Shown here one piece after another: positions 55,150 to 63,571 of a stretch of DNA of 64,000 nt. The translations under genes were made by a program, and so were the position numbers. The stretch's first letter is position 1. Every line of letters starts with the position of its first letter. The DNA is from Methanocaldococcus sp. FS406-22 (GTDB lineage Archaea > AGJL01 > Methanococci > Methanococcales > Methanocaldococcaceae). The stretch is taken from positions 1,436,729-1,500,728 of the forward strand of contig NC_013887.1 of NCBI RefSeq assembly GCF_000025525.1, given 5' to 3'. The notes under the pieces were generated by a model. The model did not search any database. It was given only the letters and a program-made list of their open reading frames with translations, and was not told where the DNA came from.

Positions 55150-56622
55150 TTAAATATTTGGTTTAGGTAATGGTTCGTTTTCTGTTTCAACAACCATCAA
55201 TAACGGCTTATTCTTTTTTAAATAGTCCTTAACTATTGGGCTAATCTCATCAGCTTTTTCAACGTAGCAGTTATCTATGTCAAATGCATCAGCTATTTTG
55301 TTGAAGTTAGGATTTCTTATTTTACAAAACTCAGCTAAATTATTATTTTTCATCACAACCATTAAGATTTTTAAGTTATTTTCAGCCACAACTTGAAGTT
55401 CCTCAATATTCATCAAAAATCCACCATCCCCACTAATTAACACAACTTCCCTATCGATATTGAAATCGATAGTTCCAAATTTCACTCCAATGGATGTAGG
55501 CAAACCAAAACCCATAGTTCCAAATGAATGTGAGGAAATGATATTTCTTGGAACAATACAGGTTTTTAATAAACAGGTAAATACAGTATGCTTACCAGCA
55601 TCTGTAACTATTACAGCGTCTTCTGGAATATTTTCAATAATTTCATTAATTTTGTTTGAATAATCCCCAGAAGGTGAAAATTTGTTGCTATTTTTATATA
55701 TCCAGCTACTATTTTTTATGTCTAAATTTTCAAAAAATTCTTTTAACTCTTTGATGCTTTTTGGTTTCAGTTGTATATTTTCAGTTTTACTTAAAAGCTT
55801 TTCCCTAACACTCTCTACATAGGTGTTGTAAGATAGGGATGAGCCAATATTTATTATCTTATCTGCCTCTAACAAAGATTTTAAATCTCCTCTCCTTCCA
55901 ACTAAGCCGATACAATTATCTAATTTTTCATTAACAACTCCTCTCGCTGGGAATGTTGTGGCTATTGGGCAGTTTATCTTTTGTAGAATTTTTGAAATTT
56001 TTACCATATCTTTATAACTTAAAGTTCCAAATATTCCTTGTCCAATTAAAAATAGTGGTTTTTTGGCATCTATCTCTTTTATATTATTTTCTATGTTTTC
56101 CTCCTCTTTATATATATCTTTATATGCATTTGTATTTATATCTTTTGCTTCCTCTTTATACATATCAGCTGGGATATTTAGCTGAATAGGTTTTTTATTA
56201 AATAGGCAATCAGCAAATGCCTCCGCTATAATGCTTACTTCAGCTTTATTAACAAAATATCCTTTGTAAAAATTCAAAAAATCCATGTTTATCTCTTGAA
56301 AATAATTTCTGCCAATATATTTCTTTGCACATCTACCAGTGATTGCTAAGACAGATGAGTTATCCTTGTGTGCTGTTGCCATAGGTGTTGTTAAATTTGT
56401 GCTTCCAGGCCCAGCAGTTGCTAAACAAACCCCTATATAATTAGTTATTCTCGCATAGCCATCAGCCATGAAGCCAGCCCCTCTCTCATCCCTAACCATA
56501 ATATTTTTTATACTGCTACCCTCTATTTCATTATACAGCTCAATTATCTGCTCTCCAGGATAGGAAAATATGGTTTTTACATTCCTCTCTAAGAAATCCA
56601 CCATAGCCTCTAAGAATTTAAT
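55150..56622 (-). CDS. Acetolactate synthase-like TPP enzyme
   Basis: A TPP enzyme with the three expected domains: pyrimidine domain with catalytic Glu in SYPGEQIIELYNEIE, a central nucleotide-like domain (~165-285), and the TPP domain with GDGGFLMNIEELQVVAENNL (metal site GDGG...N). First ATG is at 56604, giving 484 residues. But GGTGAT lies ~20 bases upstream, and in-frame codons IKFLEA extend homology to the family N-terminus, so an ATT at 56622 may be the true start. No regulatory subunit is adjacent; substrate unknown. Confidence 0.82.
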   Translation of the reverse strand: MKFLEAMVDFLERNVKTIFSYPGEQIIELYNEIEGSSIKNIMVRDERGAGFMADGYARITNYIGVCLATAGPGSTNLTTPMATAHKDNSSVLAITGRCAKKYIGRNYFQEINMDFLNFYKGYFVNKAEVSIIAEAFADCLFNKKPIQLNIPADMYKEEAKDINTNAYKDIYKEEENIENNIKEIDAKKPLFLIGQGIFGTLSYKDMVKISKILQKINCPIATTFPARGVVNEKLDNCIGLVGRRGDLKSLLEADKIINIGSSLSYNTYVESVREKLLSKTENIQLKPKSIKELKEFFENLDIKNSSWIYKNSNKFSPSGDYSNKINEIIENIPEDAVIVTDAGKHTVFTCLLKTCIVPRNIISSHSFGTMGFGLPTSIGVKFGTIDFNIDREVVLISGDGGFLMNIEELQVVAENNLKILMVVMKNNNLAEFCKIRNPNFNKIADAFDIDNCYVEKADEISPIVKDYLKKNKPLLMVVETENEPLPKPNI

Positions 56623-56658
56623 ATTATCACCTTATACATTGATTTAAATGGTGAGATT

Positions 56659-57378
56659 GTGGATAAAAGGATTTTAGTGAGGTTAGCAATATACCCTATA
56701 GCTTATATTTTATGGGGAGGATTAATGTGGTATTCCCAAATTATAGAGCCGATTGATGCAACCAATTTGTTATTAAAACTCCCTTTATGCAATAAAGGAT
56801 TTTATTTATTTTTACAGTCATTACCAAATATTATTATTGAGTTTTTTAGGATTGTGTATTTATATGGATTCTCTTCTATGATTATCGGAGGTATCGCCTA
56901 TTATCTGTTTATAAAGAAGGACTTTTTAAAGAGCGATATAATTTTAATTGATTTAGCCTTAGGTTGGATATTTGCAGGGTTAATATATACCTTTGTTGTT
57001 GTTCAATCTCCGTTTCAGGTAGGTGTTGCTAAGGATTTAATAAATATGCATTATTTTTGGATATTTACAAAACCAACGTATGAAATCCCATCATTGCATA
57101 CAGCATATTCTTTTTTATTAGCACTACATTTTAAAGATGAAAAACCCTTAAACTATATTTACTTTGCATTGGCGATATTAATACCAATCTCAACATTAAT
57201 TATGGGAATGCATTGGATTGTTGATGTTATTACAGGGATATTGTTTGGCTATGTTATATATAAATTCCCTAAAACTATTCACCTAAAGATTAGTAAAGCA
57301 CTGGATTTTTTAGCTGGACATATAAAACCATGTGTTTTATGTGGAAAGTGTAAGGAGAGGGAAAATCATGAAAAATAA
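56659..57378 (+). CDS. PAP2-family membrane phosphatase
   Basis: A 239-residue protein with a GTG start after ATGGTGAGATT. Six hydrophobic segments surround the PAP2 motifs KPTYEIPSLHTAYSFLLALH (SxxH) and GMHWIVDVITGILFGY (last histidine/aspartate). Members act on lipid phosphates or transfer phospho-inositol. The C-terminus ends with CVLCGKCKERE, an unusual cysteine pair. It overlaps the next gene by 11 bases. Confidence 0.85.
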   Translation: MDKRILVRLAIYPIAYILWGGLMWYSQIIEPIDATNLLLKLPLCNKGFYLFLQSLPNIIIEFFRIVYLYGFSSMIIGGIAYYLFIKKDFLKSDIILIDLALGWIFAGLIYTFVVVQSPFQVGVAKDLINMHYFWIFTKPTYEIPSLHTAYSFLLALHFKDEKPLNYIYFALAILIPISTLIMGMHWIVDVITGILFGYVIYKFPKTIHLKISKALDFLAGHIKPCVLCGKCKERENHEK

Positions 57379-57883
57379 GAAAATAAAGTTTGATGTCTAT
57401 TTAAATGGAATAGCTCACAGCTGTATAAAATGCGGATTTTGCTGTGATTCCCCAACAGTCACAAAGAAGGATTTGGCTAAAATAGCTGGCTACCTAAAAA
57501 TCCCATTTACTGAAGTTTTAAAGAAATATGTTAAGTTTTTTAATGGGCATATAGGGGAGCTTAAAGAAGTTGGAGGAAAATGCATATTTTTAGATAAAAA
57601 AACCAAAAAATGTAAAATTTATAAGGTTAGACCTTTGATATGTAGGCTTAGACCCTATTCAGTTCAACTTAGAAATGGAAGATTGACATTAACCTACGAT
57701 ATATGGTTTTTGAGGCATTGTAGAGGGCTTTATTTAGGAGATGATAAAGTTGAAGATGAATATTTTAAATACGCTGAGCTTGTTTTAAAATACTTAGGAT
57801 TTGAGGAGAGTGTTGATGAAGAAGAATTTAAAAAAGCTAAAGAGAGGTTATTGGAAGAGTCTCTGAAATATAGAAGAAAATAA
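57368..57883 (+). CDS. YkgJ-type cysteine-cluster protein
   Basis: About 171 residues starting MKNKKIKFDVYLNGIAHSC at ATG 57368, inside the end of the PAP2 gene (GGAGAGG upstream). CIKCGFCCDSP, GKCIFLDKKTKKCKIYKVRP and CRLRPYS give the CxxCxxCC...C...C pattern of the UPF0153/YkgJ family, which binds zinc or an Fe-S cluster. Function unknown. The overlap suggests co-expression with the phosphatase. Confidence 0.85.
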   Translation: MKNKKIKFDVYLNGIAHSCIKCGFCCDSPTVTKKDLAKIAGYLKIPFTEVLKKYVKFFNGHIGELKEVGGKCIFLDKKTKKCKIYKVRPLICRLRPYSVQLRNGRLTLTYDIWFLRHCRGLYLGDDKVEDEYFKYAELVLKYLGFEESVDEEEFKKAKERLLEESLKYRRK

Positions 57884-58026
57884 GATTAGTTTGTTTTTAT
57901 TTATAGTTGTGTAAAAATATAAAAATATTTGCACATCCATAAGTATTTATACCCCTTTTGACAAGGTTATTGTTGAGCAAGACGCGATGAAATATCTAAA
58001 TACTACTTTGAAATTTGGTGAATTAA

Positions 58027-58260
58027 ATGTTTAATAATAAAGGAAGAAGAAATGTAAGAAATAATGAAGTTAGAAGAAATGTTCCAGTTAAAGAAGGCGA
58101 AACCTACACTGTTACAATTGAAGATATGGGTAGAGGCGGAGATGGAATAGCAAGAGTTGAAGGATTTGTTGTCTTCGTCCCTGAAACACAGAAAGGAGAA
58201 ACAGTAAATGTAAAAATAACAGCTGTAAAAAGTAAGTTTGCATTTGCAGAAAAAATTTAA
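58027..58260 (+). CDS. TRAM-domain RNA-binding protein
   Basis: A 77-residue protein. A basic, Asn/Arg-rich N-terminus is followed by one TRAM domain: [54 protein letters not shown]. Stand-alone archaeal TRAM proteins bind RNA and have been proposed as cold-shock-like chaperones. TTTGGTGAATTAA precedes the ATG. A TATA-like AAGTATTTATACC (57940-57952) leaves a leader of about 50 bases. Confidence 0.93.
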   Translation: MFNNKGRRNVRNNEVRRNVPVKEGETYTVTIEDMGRGGDGIARVEGFVVFVPETQKGETVNVKITAVKSKFAFAEKI

Positions 58261-58350
58261 AATCTCTTTAAGGTTTAGCTAAACCTTCTATTAATTCTTT
58301 TTTATTTTAAAATAATTTAAAGATTAAATAAAAATTTAGTTAATTAGAGA

Positions 58351-58767
58351 TTATTTTCCTAATTCAACCAATAAAGCGTTGATAATTGCCATTAATATTC
58401 CTTCTTTAATTGCTCTGGATTTTATCTTCTCTGCAACTTTTAATGCTTCTCTGTATTTCTTTATTTCGATTAATTTCATAGCTATTTTTTCTAAATCAGT
58501 TTCTGTCTTAATTTTCTCTACTAATGATAATGCTTTATCTATTTCTCCATTTTCAATGTATGCAATAGCAACCTTTCTCAAAACCTCATCTCTTAAACCA
58601 AAACTTGATATCTTCTCTGCAACTTTCACAGCTTCATCGCAATAACCTTTTTCTATTAAAGTTAAAGCGATTATTTCTAATTGGGCGTCTCCTTTTATTT
58701 CTTCAACCTTTTTAAGGACTTCTTCTATTTTTCCTTCCTCAATTAATTTTATTATCTCACTGACCAT
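58351..58767 (-). CDS. Small alpha-helical repeat protein
   Basis: A 138-residue, almost entirely helical protein built from about four ~33-residue helix pairs with the repeating pattern A.ALKVAEKI (DEAVKVAEKISSFGLRDEVL, KALSLVEKIKTETDLEKIAM, EALKVAEKIKSRAIKEGILM). This resembles HEAT/TPR-like scaffolds. No catalytic motif. AATGGTGAAAAAAT precedes the ATG. It converges on the TRAM gene. Confidence 0.72.
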   Translation of the reverse strand: MVSEIIKLIEEGKIEEVLKKVEEIKGDAQLEIIALTLIEKGYCDEAVKVAEKISSFGLRDEVLRKVAIAYIENGEIDKALSLVEKIKTETDLEKIAMKLIEIKKYREALKVAEKIKSRAIKEGILMAIINALLVELGK

Positions 58768-58891
58768 ATTTTTTCACCATTTTAGAATATGGGTTCATAT
58801 TTTTCCTCAGTATATACTATGAATCCACCCGATATATATAATTTACTATTTTGTGTATATTTATTCCACAATCTTGAACGTCCTAAAAATT

Positions 58892-59848
58892 CTATACAAA
58901 CTTATAAAACTTTCCTGTATAGCCAAGGGACTTTAAAAACTCAACATCATCCTTATTCAGCTCATATTTTTTTGTTGGAGGAATTTCCTTTCCATCTCTT
59001 GCATATATAACCCCACCTTTCTTTTTAGCCCCCAAATATTTCCCTGCATTGCCGTCAACAACTATTATTCCATTTTTCATTTCAAAGCCTGTGAAATCAT
59101 TAGTATTTCCGTTAATTATAACAAGCCCTCCATTTAAAACAGCTCCAGTATTTTTTCCAGCATTTCCATTAACTATAACCTTTCCCTTTTTCATTAAAAT
59201 TCCAGTGGATAAATCAACGTCTCCATTAACTACAATTGTTTTATCTTCATTTAATCTTGCTCCAACAGTATCTCTTTTAATTTTATCATTAATCTCCAAA
59301 ACTCCTTTATTTTTATCAAATTTATTGGGCTTTAAGAGTTTTTCATCTCTATATCTATATTCAACAAACTCTGTTATGGATATGAATTTTCTATAGCCCT
59401 TAATATCACTCTCAACTTCAATAACATTCCCCACTGGTTCTTTTATGTTATTTTTCTCATTAATATAGACGGTTCCAGACAACATGCTTATTCCAAATCT
59501 TGTATCGACATCTCCATCCACTATAACAGTCCCTACTTTTATTCTTCCTCCACTTCCACCAAAATATTTTAAATCAACACCCATTGAAGAGCAAAATCTC
59601 TTTCCAACATTTCCTTTGATATAAACTATTCCATTATTTTTCAAATGCTCTACAAGAGTTTTGAAGGAAATGTTTTCTTTTATCTTTGTCTCTGGATTAA
59701 ATTTACTTTGCCATATAAAGTTGTAGGTAAAGTCACATAAACAATCTATTGGCTTGTCTAATTCTAATGTTAAAACTTTATCTTTATTTTCACCTAAAAA
59801 CTCTTCTAAACTCTTTTTATTAGATTTTTTGAAGATGTTGAATAGCAT
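58892..59848 (-). CDS. FwdC/GltB-type GXGXG beta-helix protein
   Basis: About 318 residues starting [12 protein letters not shown] after GGTGGAGTTT. Two blocks of GXGXG-type beta-helix repeats, at ~90-150 and ~205-285 ([40 protein letters not shown]), match the domain shared by formylmethanofuran dehydrogenase subunit C and glutamate synthase. The protein is a stand-alone member without the other subunits. A role as structural partner is inference. Confidence 0.8.
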   Translation of the reverse strand: MLFNIFKKSNKKSLEEFLGENKDKVLTLELDKPIDCLCDFTYNFIWQSKFNPETKIKENISFKTLVEHLKNNGIVYIKGNVGKRFCSSMGVDLKYFGGSGGRIKVGTVIVDGDVDTRFGISMLSGTVYINEKNNIKEPVGNVIEVESDIKGYRKFISITEFVEYRYRDEKLLKPNKFDKNKGVLEINDKIKRDTVGARLNEDKTIVVNGDVDLSTGILMKKGKVIVNGNAGKNTGAVLNGGLVIINGNTNDFTGFEMKNGIIVVDGNAGKYLGAKKKGGVIYARDGKEIPPTKKYELNKDDVEFLKSLGYTGKFYKFV

Positions 59849-59966
59849 AAACTCCACCAAAATTTTATTTGTTTAATTTTATTTTTGTTTTAAATTGTTA
59901 TTTAAGGTTTTTATATCTGTAAACTTAAACCTATAAATATAATGTTCAAAAATAAAAAATAATTTA

Positions 59967-60476
59967 TTATTTTCTAATTGGATTTACAAAACTTTTTGCA
60001 GTTTTTCCATAATTAGTATCATTTGTAGCCTTATTTATGTATTTACTTAAATATGTCGAATTGTTTTCAACATATGTTACCACAATCTCTTTTTTTGGAT
60101 ATTTGGAGTAAGATATTGCCAATGTCTTATTACCTTTCTTAAATGTCAATATTGCTCCATTTTCAGAGACAGTGAATTGATTTTCTTGCCATCCTTGGCT
60201 TTGTAAATAACTTGATAACTTTTTAAATTCATCAATGTTAATATCTTTGCTTATGTTATAGGTTAAAGTTGTTATATTGGTGTATTCATTATGCCCTTTG
60301 GATATTCCAGATAACTTTATTTCTCCGAGTGTTGATTCTAAAATTGAAGTGATGTAGTTCTCAACATTATCATAATTTAAATTATCAATATTTGCAGAAC
60401 TACTGTTCTCTATACACCCACAAGTTGTTATAAAAAATATCGATAAAATTATTGATATCAATTTTCTTATTTTCAT
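59967..60476 (-). CDS. Small lipoprotein, unknown
   Basis: A 169-residue protein starting MKIRKLISIILSIFFITTCG at ATG 60476 (TAGGTGAGTATTG upstream). The signal peptide ends in a lipobox-like TTCGC, so lipidation at Cys20-21 is likely. The mature part has about 140 residues with NxT/NxS sequons and no recognised domain. It lies 48 bases downstream of L14e on the same strand. Confidence 0.75.
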   Translation of the reverse strand: MKIRKLISIILSIFFITTCGCIENSSSANIDNLNYDNVENYITSILESTLGEIKLSGISKGHNEYTNITTLTYNISKDINIDEFKKLSSYLQSQGWQENQFTVSENGAILTFKKGNKTLAISYSKYPKKEIVVTYVENNSTYLSKYINKATNDTNYGKTAKSFVNPIRK

Positions 60477-60527
60477 CAATACTCACCTAAACTGATAAAA
60501 ATAAATAAAAAATAAAAAAGAGAGAAT

Positions 60528-60770
60528 TTATTCTTCTTTTAATAATCCAGCAGCATCTAAAGCTAATTTAACTTCTTCTGTTGTAGCTCCTTTTTGAATA
60601 TCAACTTTTTTCTCTGTTGGTTCTAAGTGTTTTATGTTGCATCTTCTTCTCTTAACTAATCCATCAACTATAACGAAGTTTTTATCTAAGATATCTACGA
60701 TAACACAAACTTTTCCTGCTTCTCTTCCTGCTGTTTTTATACAAACTCTTCCTACTTCTATAGCTGGCAT
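60528..60770 (-). CDS. rpl14e: Ribosomal protein L14e
   Basis: An 80-residue large-subunit protein: [20 protein letters not shown] begins the KOW-like SH3 barrel, followed by [20 protein letters not shown] and [22 protein letters not shown] precedes the ATG. It is last of the L34e-CMK-L14e run; two hairpins lie in the 83-base spacer before it. Confidence 0.96.
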   Translation of the reverse strand: MPAIEVGRVCIKTAGREAGKVCVIVDILDKNFVIVDGLVKRRRCNIKHLEPTEKKVDIQKGATTEEVKLALDAAGLLKEE

Positions 60771-60781
60771 TTACCTCACCT

Positions 60782-60850
60782 CATTTTTGTTGTTGTGACT
60801 CTCGCGAATCACAACTCATCCTCCAATGAGGGAGGTTTAATATCGCCCCC
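60782..60850 (-). promoter_or_regulatory. Two hairpins between cmk and rpl14e
   Basis: GTTGTGA-ctctcgcgaa-TCACAAC (about 60791-60814) and CCTCC-aatga-GGGAGG (about 60820-60836) stand in the spacer. The first has a GC-rich loop. They could mark a processing site, an attenuator or a binding site for feedback by L14e. None of these is shown by the sequence alone. Confidence 0.45.
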
Positions 60851-60853
60851 TCT

Positions 60854-61399
60854 TTAAATTTGTTTTTGAGTTAAATTATCAATGGCAGAGGAGACAATAT
60901 TAAACACTCCCTCCACATCCCATTTTGAAGTATCAATAACCAAATCGTAAATGGATAGGTCATCTAAATCTATATTATAAATTTCTTTATATCTTTTTTT
61001 CTCACTTGCTTCTCTTTCAACCATCTTTTTTAAAGCAATTTCTTTACTTATACTTTCTCTCTTACTAATTCTCTCAGCTCTAACTTCAAGGGGGGCTTTA
61101 AACCAGATTGTTAAATCTGGCTTAATTCCATTTTTTAATAACATCCAGGCAGCTAATCTTCCCTCTAACACAACATTTCCCTGCTTTGCTATCTCTACTT
61201 GTCTTCTATCAATTTCTTCATCAACTTCTTTATGCTGTTCTGCATACTTGCTGAATTCCTGTAAGTCCATTCCCATCTCTTTTGCCATCTCTCTAAATAT
61301 GAATCCTGCACATACGTGTCTTAAGTTATATTTCTCTGCTATCATCTTTGCAATTGTTGTTGTGCCAGTCCCTGGTAGCCCCCCAATAGTGATTATCAT
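60854..61399 (-). CDS. cmk: Cytidylate kinase
   Basis: A 181-residue archaeal-type CMP kinase. P-loop [20 protein letters not shown] at the N-terminus, NMP-binding [35 protein letters not shown], and lid residues [10 protein letters not shown] are visible. It phosphorylates CMP/dCMP. TGGGTGAATAG precedes the ATG. It lies between L34e and L14e genes, an arrangement common in archaea. Confidence 0.95.
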   Translation of the reverse strand: MIITIGGLPGTGTTTIAKMIAEKYNLRHVCAGFIFREMAKEMGMDLQEFSKYAEQHKEVDEEIDRRQVEIAKQGNVVLEGRLAAWMLLKNGIKPDLTIWFKAPLEVRAERISKRESISKEIALKKMVEREASEKKRYKEIYNIDLDDLSIYDLVIDTSKWDVEGVFNIVSSAIDNLTQKQI

Positions 61400-61461
61400 C
61401 TATTCACCCATCCAAAATGGATTAACCATTATGTAATCTTTTATTATATAAACTTAATTGC

Positions 61462-61731
61462 TTAGAGGTTTCTTGCCTTTTGAATCATTAATCTCTTTAA
61501 GCATCTTGGGCATAAGTAACCTCCATAAGGTCTCTCTGGTCTTCTCTGTGATTTTGGTAATTTTCTAATCTCAACAGGTCTTCCTCTTGGAACTCCGTGT
61601 AATTCAGCTCCACATACGGCACACTTTGGTTTGTCTGGTTTTCTTCTCTTGTAGTGGATAACTATTCTTCCTCCTGGTGTTCTTCTGTATATTCTTCTGT
61701 ATGACCTTGACCTGTATCTTGGTGCTGGCAT
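61462..61731 (-). CDS. rpl34e: Ribosomal protein L34e
   Basis: An 89-residue basic protein with [20 protein letters not shown] at the N-terminus and a zinc ribbon [14 protein letters not shown]...CPRCLKRL (CxxC, CxxC). It is a large-subunit protein. AAAGGTGAGCC precedes the ATG. It heads the L34e-CMK-L14e unit; inverted-repeat element D lies upstream, between it and pyrD. Confidence 0.96.
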   Translation of the reverse strand: MPAPRYRSRSYRRIYRRTPGGRIVIHYKRRKPDKPKCAVCGAELHGVPRGRPVEIRKLPKSQRRPERPYGGYLCPRCLKRLMIQKARNL

Positions 61732-61824
61732 GTTTGGCTCACCTTTTTAATATAATTTTGATAGTATTAGACTTAGTTTCTATTTATTAATAAAAAATCG
61801 TTGTATTTTTAAATGTTTTTAATG

Positions 61825-61923
61825 GGACTTTCGCAGGAATTAAATATTGTCTCTGCATTCAGACAGTTATTGATGCCTAAAGGCATCTAAATTCCAAAGT
61901 TGATGTATAAACTGCGAAAGTCC
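61825..61923 (-). repeat. Inverted-repeat element with central hairpins (copy D)
   Basis: Perfect 12-bp inverted ends GGACTTTCGCAG (61825-61836) and CTGCGAAAGTCC (61912-61923). Inside are GTCT-ctgcattc-AGAC and GATGCC-taaa-GGCATC (61872-61887). In the minus orientation it aligns with copy C at 51881-51977. The central stem has changed on both arms (GATGCC/GGCATC here, GACATCC/GGATGTC there) so pairing is kept. It lies in the divergent rpl34e-pyrD region. Confidence 0.78.
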
Positions 61924-61999
61924 TATTTAATTGCCATCAAAAATTTAATATCATTATACCATAAGAATTAGTATTTAAAACTTTTGGTTAGGTGAATAT

Positions 62000-62908
62000 A
62001 TGCTGAGAACAAAAATATGTGGAATTGAGTTTAAAAACCCTGTTTTTTTAGCAAGCGGGATAATGGGAGAAACTGGGAGTGCATTAAAAAGAATTGCCAA
62101 AGGAGGAGCTGGAGCAGTGACAACAAAATCTATTGGGTTAGAGCCAAATCCTGGGCATAGAAATCCAACTATTGTAGAGGTTTATGGAGGCTTTTTAAAT
62201 GCTATGGGTTTGCCAAATCCAGGAATTGATGAATATTTGGAGGAAATAAAAAAGGTTAGAGATGAATTAAATAGAATGGATGTAAAAATTATTGGTTCAG
62301 TTTATGGAAAGAATGAGGAAGAGTTTGCTGAAGTAGCTAAGAGGATGGAGAAATATGTTGATATTATTGAGCTAAACATTTCTTGCCCTCATGCTAAAGG
62401 TTATGGAGCTACAATAGGGCAGAATCCAGATTTATCTTATAGTGTTTGTAAGGCAGTTAAAAAAGCTGTTAAAGTTCCAGTTTTTGCTAAATTAACACCA
62501 AATGTTACAGATATTGTTGAAATAGCCCAGGCAGTTGTAGATGCTGGAGTAGATGGACTTGTGGCTATAAACACAGTTAGAGGAATGGCTATAGATATTA
62601 AAGCAAAAAAACCAATTTTGGGAAATAAGTTTGGAGGTTTAAGTGGAAGAGCAATAAAGCCAATAGGTATAAAAGTTGTTTGGGATTTGTATGAGAATTT
62701 TGATGTGCCAATTATTGGAGTTGGAGGAATTATGAGCGGAGAAGATGCCATTGAATACATGATGGCTGGAGCTTCAGCTGTTCAAATAGGAAGTGGGGTT
62801 TATTATAGAGGCTATGATATATTCAAAAAAGTTTGTGATGAGATAATTAGTTTTTTAAAAGAAGAGAATTTAACATTGGAAGAGATTATTGGAATAGCCC
62901 ACGAATAA
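62000..62908 (+). CDS. pyrD: Dihydroorotate dehydrogenase, catalytic subunit (class 1B)
   Basis: A 302-residue FMN barrel that oxidises dihydroorotate to orotate. FLASGIMGETGSALKRIAKG, LNAMGLPNPGIDEYLEEI, ELNISCPHAKGYGATIGQNP (class 1B catalytic Cys), AKLTPNVTDIVEIA and GVGGIMSGEDAIEYMMAGAS are conserved. Class 1B enzymes pair with PyrK, which is not in the window. TTAGGTGAATAT precedes the ATG. Confidence 0.96.
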   Translation: MLRTKICGIEFKNPVFLASGIMGETGSALKRIAKGGAGAVTTKSIGLEPNPGHRNPTIVEVYGGFLNAMGLPNPGIDEYLEEIKKVRDELNRMDVKIIGSVYGKNEEEFAEVAKRMEKYVDIIELNISCPHAKGYGATIGQNPDLSYSVCKAVKKAVKVPVFAKLTPNVTDIVEIAQAVVDAGVDGLVAINTVRGMAIDIKAKKPILGNKFGGLSGRAIKPIGIKVVWDLYENFDVPIIGVGGIMSGEDAIEYMMAGASAVQIGSGVYYRGYDIFKKVCDEIISFLKEENLTLEEIIGIAHE

Positions 62909-62925
62909 ATTTTTATTTTTAATTT

Positions 62926-63510
62926 TTATTCTTCTTTTTCTTCAAATTCTTCTATGCACTCATCACATAAGTATCTTCCTTGATATAACCTAACTCTTCC
63001 CTGATAACCACAGTTTTCACATATTCCATTTATATACTCTTCTCTAAACTCATCAGTATCTAATGAAATAACTTCTTTTTCTTCTGGAGTTATTGATGCG
63101 TATTCTATAACTATCTCTAATAACTCTGGAGACACTCTAACTATATCACTTTGGGTAACTATTCCTACCAATTCTCCATCTTTTACAACTGGTAATCTTT
63201 TAACTCCATGAGTAGCCATAATTTTGGCTGCTTCGGTAATTGAAGCATTTTGTGGGATTGTAATTATTTTTTTACTCATCACTTCCTCAGCCAATACATC
63301 TTTTGGCTTTAAATTTTTTGAAACTACTCTCTTAACAATATCTCTTTCTGTTACAATACCTATTGGCTTGTTGTTTTCTACAATAACAACAGCTCCTATA
63401 TTATTTTCTGTCATTATATTGGCTATCTCATAAACTGTCATGTCTTTTGTGGCTGTAATTACAGGAAAACTCATAACTTCTGAAACAGGAATGTCACATG
63501 CGATTTCCAT
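62926..63510 (-). CDS. CBS-pair protein with C-terminal zinc ribbon
   Basis: A 194-residue protein with two CBS domains (~10-65 with IGAVVIVENNKPIGIVTERD, and ~75-130 with ATHGVKRLPVVKDGELVGIV), which usually bind adenosyl ligands. The C-terminal CENCGYQGRVRLYQGRYLCDEC is a four-cysteine ribbon. The regulated partner is unknown. GGTGGGGATATA precedes the ATG. Convergent with pyrD. Confidence 0.88.
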   Translation of the reverse strand: MEIACDIPVSEVMSFPVITATKDMTVYEIANIMTENNIGAVVIVENNKPIGIVTERDIVKRVVSKNLKPKDVLAEEVMSKKIITIPQNASITEAAKIMATHGVKRLPVVKDGELVGIVTQSDIVRVSPELLEIVIEYASITPEEKEVISLDTDEFREEYINGICENCGYQGRVRLYQGRYLCDECIEEFEEKEE

Positions 63511-63571
63511 TATATCCCCACCTATAAAGCTATCTAAAAAATTTACTAAATGTTATAATTTATATACTTTA

